64,000 nucleotides of DNA, taken from contig OX637346.1 in the NCBI GenBank assembly GCA_951799405.1, positions 14,221,215 through 14,285,214 of the forward strand, read 5' to 3'. The position numbers and the translations under genes were made by a program. Below the pieces are notes generated by a model that was not told where the DNA came from, did no database searches, and saw nothing but the letters and a program-made list of their open reading frames with translations. The DNA comes from Agapetus fuscipes (lineage: Eukaryota; Arthropoda; Insecta; Trichoptera; Glossosomatidae). Shown here one piece after another: positions 60,701 through 64,000 of this stretch. Within the stretch, counting starts at the first letter, position 1, and each line of letters starts with the position of its first letter.

Positions 60701-61454
60701 TATTAGTTTTATACCTATAGATACAGTACCTACTTATGTACCTACATATTTATATTTATCGCAATGTTGTAAAAGGCTATATAGCCGTTTATTCTTCTTA
60801 AATAAATAAATAAATTATGAAAATTATTTCTTGACTTATAGGTTGGTATGGGGCTGACCACCCGTACTGTAAAATATGGTTCACTTTGCTAATGACATGC
60901 CATTTTCAGAGAAGGTGTTCTGACCTCGGGCACTCGGCATAAAATTCAAAATATTTTTGTTCCTCAGTGGGTAAACATCGCAGGTCTATGTAAATAGGGT
61001 CTTTAGCATGTAATGACAAAATATTCAAAAGGAGTTTTAGGCTTTTACGGCCAACAATTGACACTGGCGAGTTGTTTTCTGGGATCCGTTGCAACGTCTG
61101 AAAGCTCCTGCCCCAATGCAATAGACCCCGGAAAACAATCCTCGTTTTTCTACGAGTAGTAACCCCACCGTGTAACATTTTTTTTTTTTTTGTCTAATTG
61201 AAGAATTAGTGAAGAGTCCATTCTCAAAGTCGGAAGCACTCTTGCAGTGGAAAAAAAACACACAAAACAGTGGTCTACAAGTCATCATCAGTGTCATCAT
61301 TAAGATATTGTTTGTTGCAGGAGTGTGCATGACAAGTATAATGGTGGTACTTCTTGGCTGCAGACTCAAAATGGCCCGCAGAAGAATGCGGAGATCTGGG
61401 AAGTCTCCGTTTGCCCACGATTCCGATTATCTAGTGAATGGAATGTATTTATAA
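46142..61454 (+). CDS. LRP11-like MANSC/LDLa type I membrane protein (complete, 10 exons)
   Basis: CDS exons: 46142-46462, 48950-49119, 50128-50216, 51046-51302, 51843-51972, 52911-52974, 53918-54012, 54651-54898, 55367-55817 and 61321-61454. All introns are GT-AG, and the exon lengths sum to 1,959 nt, giving 652 residues and a stop. Order: signal peptide (1-22); MANSC/MANEC domain with Cys 53, 89, 93, 94, 99, 112, 117 and 125; LDL-receptor class A domain with Cys 197, 204, 210, 217, 223 and 235 and the DGSDE calcium loop; Pro-rich linker; Gln10 tract (400-409) and Met/Gln-rich stretch; Lys/Glu/Asp-rich stalk; membrane helix (about 601-622); basic stop-transfer RRRMRR; tail of about 30 residues. 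MANSC plus LDLa plus one helix is the layout of LRP11 and, in part, HAI-1. A cell-surface location is well supported, but ligand and role are unknown. No Kunitz domain is present, so HAI-1-type protease inhibition is not expected. No PKD domain is evident. The domain calls are from motifs. Confidence 0.85.
46754..47635. repeat. Higher-order minisatellite in intron 1
   Basis: Thirteen head-to-tail copies of a 53-bp unit (acaaatcttag...aatgaatg). Inside each unit a 21-bp subunit (ttacacacgtaggtcctgtac) occurs 3, 3, 1, 1, 4, 3 and then 1 time in each of the last seven units. Copies are nearly identical, so the array is young or homogenised and probably length-variable. Confidence 0.95.
48168..48300 (+). 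mobile_element. Old tRNA-like SINE fragment in intron 1
   Basis: cctgtcgtagtctggttgtt (A-box-like) and caggttcgaatcctcaacag (B-box-like), then a short SINE B-like body. Highly diverged. Confidence 0.5.
48440..48545 (+). pseudogene. LINE 3' relic, intron 1
   Basis: DRKKWRQLYKGSGLPKQNDD in frame; same family as the 3.7-kb and 15.6-kb relics. Confidence 0.55.
48642..48900. mobile_element. MITE K pair in intron 1, 50 bp before exon 2
   Basis: 48,642-48,825 is an inverted copy lacking its second end. 48,834-48,900 is a short 67-bp foldback made of two termini (gggcctgttgcaccaacctc ... gaggttggtgcaaacaggcc). Confidence 0.82.
48950..49119 (+). CDS. Exon 2: second half of MANSC domain
   Basis: Acceptor ...ttgtctccag|AGC, donor CTAAG|GTATAC; enters in phase 0 and leaves in phase 2. 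Encodes SPGSCYLFHCGPPEDFKCKF, which closes the Cys-rich module. Then comes a helical, charged stretch (AINRHLAELEDQIKLTKHEQ) that could form a short coiled coil. A 67-bp foldback repeat ends only about 50 bp before the exon. Confidence 0.88.
49285..49678 (-). repeat. Two repeat A copies in intron 2
   Basis: 49,285-49,534 (full, diverged: cacacgcagacacgtgtaag ... cctataagtcaaggaa) and a partial copy at 49,550-49,678 (tccctgaaacatgggtgaca). Confidence 0.78.
49988..50107. mobile_element. MITE G copy 20 bp before exon 3
   Basis: acagtgctattcacagtcat ... tgtttgtgaatagcactgta: complementary ends of about 15 bp, 120-bp element. Confidence 0.85.
50128..50216 (+). CDS. Exon 3: linker between MANSC and LDLa domains
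   Basis: Acceptor atgttttcag|GAAACAAG, donor CACCCG|GTGAGA; phase 2 in, phase 1 out, 89 nt. Encodes a Val/Thr/Lys-rich linker (KQVQESATVKAVTVVPVHKK). A MITE of family G ends about 20 bp upstream, so the branch-point region is partly element-derived. Confidence 0.85.
50660..50978 (+). pseudogene. RTE-like LINE 3' end in intron 3, 5'-truncated
   Basis: 89 codons (50,671-50,940): MKTLRAIAAKTLRDRLRNSE ... GRPPKRWKNSWSSAVQEGV, stop, then tctataacaagaaggaggag. A LINE tail fragment (KTNINHHFLAAPHDRSNNSS-like) precedes it at 50,545-50,645. Confidence 0.78.
51046..51302 (+). CDS. Exon 4: LDL-receptor class A domain
   Basis: Acceptor catgttttcag|TTCGCC, donor CAGAAG|GTAGGT; phase 1 in, phase 0 out. 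The six-Cys LDLa module is complete, with FQFECHSSQECI, YNACDGIPQC and ADGSDE, so the calcium-binding acidic residues (Asp218, Asp225, Asp228, Glu229) look intact. A Pro/Gln/Met-rich linker follows. A 5'-truncated RTE-like LINE ends about 70 bp upstream in intron 3. Confidence 0.9.
51408..51525. mobile_element. MITE F central fragment, intron 4
   Basis: ctggactggaagtctcatca, ccaccacggtaattcttacc and tccaagatggccgcaagtga match the middle of family F. Both terminal arms are missing. Confidence 0.7.
51843..51972 (+). CDS. Exon 5: proline-rich stalk
   Basis: Acceptor tgtcttgtctag|GAGTCT, donor TTCAATG|GTGACA; phase 0 in, phase 1 out, 130 nt. Encodes ESPLPPRPPPFMRPLNT and then an Arg/Gln/Asn-containing linker. 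The PxxP clusters suggest an extended extracellular stalk. Confidence 0.85.
52165..52400 (+). pseudogene. LINE 3' relic, intron 5
   Basis: RKVSYLGHVLRREKYLW and KDWGKRRLEADLITL with stops; typical degenerate LINE ORF2 C-terminus (YLGHVLR ... GKR). Tail ttacactagaagaagaagat. Confidence 0.6.
52911..52974 (+). CDS. Exon 6: short stalk exon
   Basis: Acceptor ttttttgtttgcag|ACAATG, donor GCAGACAG|GTGATA; phase 1 in, phase 2 out, 64 nt (DNVESSRIFNHKGGLQVTEA). It has no domain of its own; it is supported by phase continuity and splice signals. Confidence 0.78.
53091..53326 (-). mobile_element. Repeat D copy 3, intron 6 of the LRP11-like gene
   Basis: cccccagttcttgttggccg at the left, ggcaaacaagaactaaggca at the right, and core acattggtccagtacacatg inverted. 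Confidence 0.72.
53355..53466 (+). pseudogene. LINE 3' relic, intron 6
   Basis: KTEHRSRLKNMEKIVGGLRP then RKKKIN and stop; tail gaggaagaagaagattaatc. Confidence 0.45.
53468..53765 (+). mobile_element. Repeat I (tRNA-like SINE), uninterrupted copy, intron 6
   Basis: gctgggatggtcaaggggat, ctggttcacaccccgcctgt, ctatcgacaataactttgac, and a tail ending catctatttaataaaaaaaa. Confidence 0.68.
53918..54012 (+). CDS. Exon 7: Tyr/Pro/Trp-rich stalk
   Basis: Acceptor tgttgttttcag|TGTCGC, donor CAACCAG|GTGACA; phase 2 in, phase 1 out, 95 nt. Encodes AGQYDYKSLPYDSAPESGWP and a following WPQQQP. The donor sequence CAG|GTGACAnA closely matches those of exons 3 and 5. Confidence 0.8.
54651..54898 (+). CDS. 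Exon 8: polyglutamine and Met/Gln-rich stalk
   Basis: Acceptor tattttttgcag|ACCAAA, donor AACCAG|GTAAAC; phase 1 in, phase 0 out. Contains ten consecutive Gln codons (nine CAG, one CAA) at residues 400-409, then a stretch with about a dozen Met. The CAG run may be length-polymorphic. Confidence 0.83.
55009..55305 (+). mobile_element. SINE B copy in intron 8 of the LRP11-like gene
   Basis: Head aaccggtccgtagtcgagtg, B-box gggtttgaatctc, tail ...gtgatacacgcaaaaaaagc and aaataaatcagcctaa. It lies in the sense direction, about 60 bp before exon 9. Confidence 0.8.
55367..55817 (+). CDS. Exon 9: charged stalk and first part of membrane helix
   Basis: Acceptor tactgttgtag|GAAAAT, donor ACACTAG|GTTAGT; phase 0 in, phase 1 out. 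Encodes a Pro/Gln segment, an acidic run (residues near DDDADDDSDAP), a Lys-rich run, and finally RPPGAILLLTL, the outer part of the membrane helix. The helix is completed across the intron by exon 10. Confidence 0.87.
55818..56690. other. Intron 9, upstream of the LINE
   Basis: AT-rich. An imperfect tandem of attatacattacaca/cacatttatattatac lies at 56,150-56,240. The part after about 56,330 (gttcgcggttctctctgact) may be LINE 5' UTR. Confidence 0.5.
56724..57470 (+). CDS. LINE ORF1 protein
   Basis: 248 residues from ATG to TAA. The N-terminal 100 residues are helical. From about residue 100, REKSKNVMLMNIPES and KVSRVGR...RPVKVSF form the RRM-like domain found in ORF1 proteins of many CR1/Jockey-group LINEs. 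A basic helix (QREHLRGLWKEVEERR) follows. No CCHC zinc knuckle is seen. It probably binds the element RNA. Its last 112 nt overlap the open frame of ORF2, and a slippery heptamer lies at 57,413-57,419. Confidence 0.8.
   Translation: MESNVVQLITEASNLLNTMQLALINGNNSAVKAVKELTSKLLPTTAGLARTMSLIGVLTGKMEGELQTFKSKPISMGESEDSKHNSIFDAISELEERREKSKNVMLMNIPESAASTQVQRLNDDRNTVMNIVSKFDEVKTDCIKVSRVGRVAADKVRPVKVSFADSSEARYVLRNNRLLGDGVRAKADLTVSQREHLRGLWKEVEERRMAGEEELTVKFFDSIPKIVKLRKNLPGESAQLPTIRTSVE
57359..60241 (+). CDS. LINE ORF2: AP endonuclease and reverse transcriptase
   Basis: The frame opens after a TGA at 57,356-57,358 and runs to 60,241. The recognisable protein starts at TAYYQNVRGVNTK, inside the end of ORF1. 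Endonuclease motifs: FTETWLN, VACVYIPPG, AGDYNLPGAEW, LLDLIFTD, ADAHHPPLE. Reverse transcriptase motifs: SYRPI, DYSKAFDRV, SGVPQGSHLGPILF, FADDLKIYR. No ATG exists in this frame before the catalytic Glu of TETW; the first lies about 125 nt after it, so an ATG start would destroy the endonuclease. The frame is -1 relative to ORF1. No internal stop is present, so the copy could be recent. Confidence 0.88.
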   Translation, partial: GGADGEIFRFNSKDCKAPKKLTRRIGATAYYQNVRGVNTKLSELSISASLTSYDILFFTETWLNEGVRDGELGFDRYCVYRRDRDRKDSGKSRGGGVMICVAKRFRSCIIKCLNTSLEQIFVKIILPIGILIVACVYIPPGSDSESYSNHCKDMERIRFKYPDAKILVAGDYNLPGAEWCECEANAVIDDECTAEIKNMSSFLGLVQCNLVRNSLNRLLDLIFTDIDGLNVSTAAEIILPADAHHPPLEIDFIVNYERESLPERITKNFKTCDYDVINNHLNEVDWSFLDTNTDVNEIVSQFYNVINSSVHDFVPIKRPPWGNYPKWFTRELVDKISLKKRLHAQYKATGDPSDYEAFSRVRKECQVLSAALKREFYRNIERQLPGTSVNLYKLAKSLKDDHSDYPKIMYFNDRSANSVSDVVDLFRKYFLSIYEDVLMGVNTPALPLTDRVHIARVIFSVSDVQHGIDSLDTNKSAGPDQLPPVFIKNCSNVMCWILQKIFNKSIESGIFPTAWKSSNIIPIFKKGDKSDVTSYRPICIQSCIPKLFECILLSKIKSDLALVISDQQHGFMQNRSTLTNLLEFHCDIMDAFVTRSQTDCVYTDYSKAFDRVSHTILLAKLLSLGIDGALLAWFSSYLAERELRVCVSGVVSSPFLAKSGVPQGSHLGPILFNIFVNDLLSGFDGVRFVMFADDLKIYRVVNCIGDCEILQRNIDVLYDWCVKNDLTLNIEKCQVMRFHKIKNPTVYPYSIDGTQLMSVAQIKDLGVLLDAGLTFVPHIKATVDRALRTLGFSLRLCEKFYNVHTFIYIFTSLVRPLLEYNSVLWSPHYQVHIRSIEKVQNKLLRFINFKLGIPISDINYNQLRESYKLAPLSARRSAADMVFLYKLINGLTDAPQLLSKINFRVPIRNTRNVDTFDVADCAVNYQYYSPFQRLPREANKLEVDIFSTGFYTFKKIINSM
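57413..57419 (+). promoter_or_regulatory. Putative -1 ribosomal frameshift site (A AAA AAC)
   Basis: In ORF1 phase the codons are CGA AAA AAC TTA, which forms the canonical X XXY YYZ heptamer. A -1 slip here moves translation into LTRRIGATAYYQNVRG of ORF2. Only a weak stem (ggc/gcc) is obvious downstream; a pseudoknot was not worked out. Confidence 0.5.
60829..60920 (+). repeat. Repeat A, 5' fragment directly after the LINE tail
   Basis: tcttgacttataggttggta ... attttcagagaaggtgttct; truncated. Confidence 0.8.
61321..61454 (+). CDS. Exon 10: rest of membrane helix, cytosolic tail and stop
   Basis: Acceptor tgtttgttgcag|GAGTGT; phase 1 in. The split Gly609 codon joins exon 9, giving one helix (GAILLLTL + GVCMTSIMVVLLGC). 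It is followed by RLKMARRRMRRSGK, a typical stop-transfer, and a tail ending DSDYLVNGMYL before TAA at 61452-61454. No AATAAA is visible in the next 900 bases, so the poly(A) site is either non-canonical or further away. Confidence 0.87.
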
Positions 61455-62397
61455 AAAGCTGTTTAAAATTATGTATTTTTTTTAATGTAGATATAGGTAC
61501 TTATCATGATTATTTTGTTTTTTTTTTTTAATTTGATAATTGAATAATGAATGACAAAAAAAGACCTATTCTTGTGGTCATTAACAGATATTTAAAAACC
61601 AATTTAATATTATTTTTCAATACCTTTAGGAATATTTTGTTGGTGAGTACATTTAACCTTAAAATTTTGGAAATAATTAGTTGATACTAATCATTTATAC
61701 GTATATAAGAGTAGAAAAACTCTAAAACAAAAATTGTTAAATAGATTGAACTTAAATTTACAGCAGTTGACATAATAATTATATTATCTTGAAACGTTGA
61801 TTGTCAGGGGAAGAGTCCGATGTATATTTTTTGACTGATAGGTATAAAAATTCAAAAATTTAAGGAGAATTCCATTTTAGCCACGATTTTATCATGTAAA
61901 GTATTTTTCTTATTTTTTTCTTACAATAGCAATACACCTTTCTCAAGACCAGTCAGTACCTATGGTTTACCCATCGATCAATGTAAAAGACATAGAAGGA
62001 GCATCAGAGTTGTTTGACGTGCAATTCGCTGACGTCTAATGTCAACAATAATCAGTTTCCTGGCAACCGTCAACGAATACTGTCAAACAAAAACCACTGT
62101 TATCTTATGTCTCCTTTTCTACACACATATAATGGACTTATCATAAGTTATCGTAAGTCTCTTTTTGGCACATGTATTACTAAGGGATAAAACCATTGAC
62201 TTATAAATGGATAAAACTGACATTACACCATCTATGTATTTTCTACTGATTGATGGCCTTACCAAACTCTACAGCAAATGCATCTTGTCTGTAAGAAATG
62301 AGGTAGTTTGAAAAAGACCATTGAGATATGATTCACAAAAAAACGGAGTAAGTCAAATATCTAAATCATGTAAAAATAAATTTAAGTACATTGTGAT
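61455..62397 (+). other. 3' UTR and downstream flank of the LRP11-like gene
   Basis: AT-rich, no AATAAA in the first 900 bases. cctttctcaagaccagtcag and catctatgtattttctactg near 61,940-62,250 are unassigned. Confidence 0.4.
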
Positions 62398-62850
62398 CAT
62401 TTATTTGGTGAGCGATGTTTTTATGTAATTTACTCCTGAAGAGCACGCTACCAGTATGGTTGTGTTATAGAAAGCTTCAATTTACAAACCAGACGCAGTT
62501 ACTGTATGGCTTTTTTTTAAAGGAATCCTGTGCGGAAGGCTCCCCAAGTCTTGGGGGTTTATGTCACCCTGGAACGGTGTCGCAGAGGTGTTGCTTGAAT
62601 TGTTGCTTCTGTAGTGAGGCGCTGCAAGGAAGTGGCGATTGATGTTGGTTTTGAATAAAACCGGATTAAATTGGGAAGGGAACACAGATACTGGTAGATC
62701 AATTCATAAACGGGCAGTTTGGCAAAGGAATGAGTCATGAAAATGCCAAGTTCTCATAGTTTTGAGATCAACTGCAAAGGGATAAATGGCTGGCTGGATG
62801 AATCATTTTTGGCCGGTCTTCGGTAAAGGCAGATTAATATTTTAGCCTAG
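62398..62850 (-). mobile_element. SINE B fragment interrupted by LINE-tail fragment
   Basis: Inverted SINE B pieces at 62,398-62,520 (tttatttggtgagcgatgtt) and 62,812-62,850 (ggccggtcttcggtaaaggc) flank an inverted LINE 3' fragment. That fragment's reverse complement encodes KTNINRHFLAAPHYRSNNSS (62,520-62,660). Confidence 0.6.
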
Positions 62851-63552
62851 AATGTAACGCTTGATATGCCAAGACAGTTGCAAAATAGCACTTTTTTATT
62901 TATTTATTTTTTAAGGTAATACTGCAATTGTGTCAGTTTACCTTTCTGTCATAGAAGGAAATTATTTTATCCATTTGATAAATTTAAAAAATATTTTTTT
63001 AAATGCAGAAGATATTGTAGCAAATGTATAGAATATGCTATCAAAATATTACAAAGTGTTAAATCATGTACATTTAAATAATCATTTATTTTCATGGAAT
63101 GTTTGAGTCCTGATTAGCTAGGAACCATAAAGAAATTGTTTCAATTCAAAGCTGATGATATCTAGATTTTTTTTTATTGAAGTTCCATAATTCAATGACG
63201 GATTGAATGAATAAAAAAATTGAAAATTGTAAAACAAGTAACGTCCATCCGTTTTCATAAATCATCTGGATGTGAAAGGAAAGAGAAACCGTTTTGAAGG
63301 CTAAAAATTGAATGAATGAGACAGTGGGATGCTAAATAAATTTATACTAGTCATAGATAAACTGTTTATATGTTTTTGATTTGTATACATTTCTACTTAA
63401 GATGTTTGTTACATTATCAAATTAATGTGATGAGAACCAATGAAGAAGGATATTAGATTCTTGTTCCGTGACATAGGACTGCTTGTTCCAACAAATGCTA
63501 AGCAACTAACTGAACTACATAACTTATGGAAATCATAATTACTACAGATTGT

Positions 63553-63812
63553 CACCCCAGTGTGCTTCTTGTTTGGCTTATCTACCATTTGATCCAAAGA
63601 TGACCTTTCAATGAAATCGTTTTAAGAATCACATTCTACACAATCTCAGCTAAGAAAAAAACATAAAACACAATAATGTGAGATGTATTCAATATATTTT
63701 TTAAATCAATTTCCAATTTTCATTAGACACATTGGTCCAGTACACATACAAAAATTGCTCATGTGAAATTACCTTTGATGCACATAAGACAAACAAGCAC
63801 TGAGGGGACGAG
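63553..63812 (-). mobile_element. Repeat D copy 4
   Basis: cagtgtgcttcttgtttggc ... cattggtccagtacacatac ... gacaaacaagcactgagggg; inverted relative to the 39.7-kb copy. Confidence 0.7.
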
Positions 63813-63861
63813 ATTCTTCTGTTTTGAGGATTCATATGGGTACACAAAGGGCAAACTTAGC

Positions 63862-64000
63862 AATCAGTGACGAAACCTGAAAAAAAGCAAATAGTTCTTG
63901 ACGAACTTAATTAAAAAGAAATGGATTCGATTCCAATTTAATTGATATGATTTTAAACTTCAGAAGATCTTGAAATGCAAGGTAGATACATAACTATCTA
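63862..64000 (+). repeat. Repeat J copy (runs off the window)
   Basis: agtgacgaaacctgaaaaaa, gcaaatagttcttgacgaac, caaggtagatacataactat. Confidence 0.65.

Larger units (their letters stand above)
56690..60812 (+). mobile_element. Near-complete non-LTR retrotransposon (CR1/Daphne-like group) in intron 9
   Basis: A two-ORF LINE in the same direction as the host gene. It ends in a 3' region with a short palindrome (ggctatatagcc) and an AATAAATAAATAA tail at about 60,790-60,811. Both ORFs are open. The 5' end is not certain; it may extend as far as about 56,330. Repeat A begins right after the tail. Clade assignment comes from ORF1 type and RT motifs and is an inference. Confidence 0.85.

Overview
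This is a eukaryotic, AT-rich and very repeat-dense window. It holds parts of two spliced protein-coding genes, a near-complete non-LTR retrotransposon, and dozens of short interspersed elements. Small exons, GT-AG introns with pyrimidine-rich acceptors, tRNA- and 5S-derived SINEs, RTE-like LINE tails and many palindromic MITEs fit an arthropod. An insect is most likely and Lepidoptera is my best guess, but no single feature proves the order.

Region 1-470, minus strand: first coding exon of a PPP1R14/CPI-17-family inhibitor of protein phosphatase 1. The rest of the gene lies off the left edge. Region 470-45,700: no gene that I can prove, apart from one exon-like segment on the minus strand near 19.4 kb. 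This stretch is layered transposable elements: (a) about 25 copies of a roughly 250-bp repeat I call A, including a tandem cluster at 16.6-18.05 kb; (b) SINE B, a tRNA-headed SINE whose longest copies also carry a 5S rRNA module; (c) SINE C, a second tRNA-headed SINE; (d) MITE families F, G, K, N and D, plus hAT-type MITEs; (e) large foldbacks at 1.0, 9.5, 14.6 and 32.3 kb; (f) a 1.4-kb relic of a pogo/Tigger-type transposon at 36.1-37.5 kb; and (g) 5'-truncated RTE-like LINE ends. Several insertions are nested, which gives relative ages and, in places, the empty target site.

Region 45.7-61.5 kb, plus strand: a complete ten-exon gene for a 652-residue type I membrane protein with signal peptide, MANSC/MANEC domain, LDL-receptor class A domain, a long Pro/Gln/Met-rich and then charged stalk, one membrane helix and a short basic tail. 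This is LRP11-like architecture. All splice phases join without a gap. Intron 1 holds a 53-bp/21-bp higher-order minisatellite. Intron 9, which splits the membrane helix, holds a sense-oriented LINE with intact ORF1 and ORF2. ORF2 has no usable ATG and lies in the -1 frame of ORF1 just after a canonical A AAA AAC slippery heptamer, so frameshift expression is the simplest reading.

Region 61.5-64 kb: 3' flank with fragments of SINE B, LINE tails and repeats D and J. The least expected observations are the frameshift-type LINE, the 5S-tRNA composite SINE, the palindrome-of-palindromes at 9.45-9.74 kb, the foldback at 32.2-32.45 kb with a hammerhead-like core on both strands, and the nested minisatellite.
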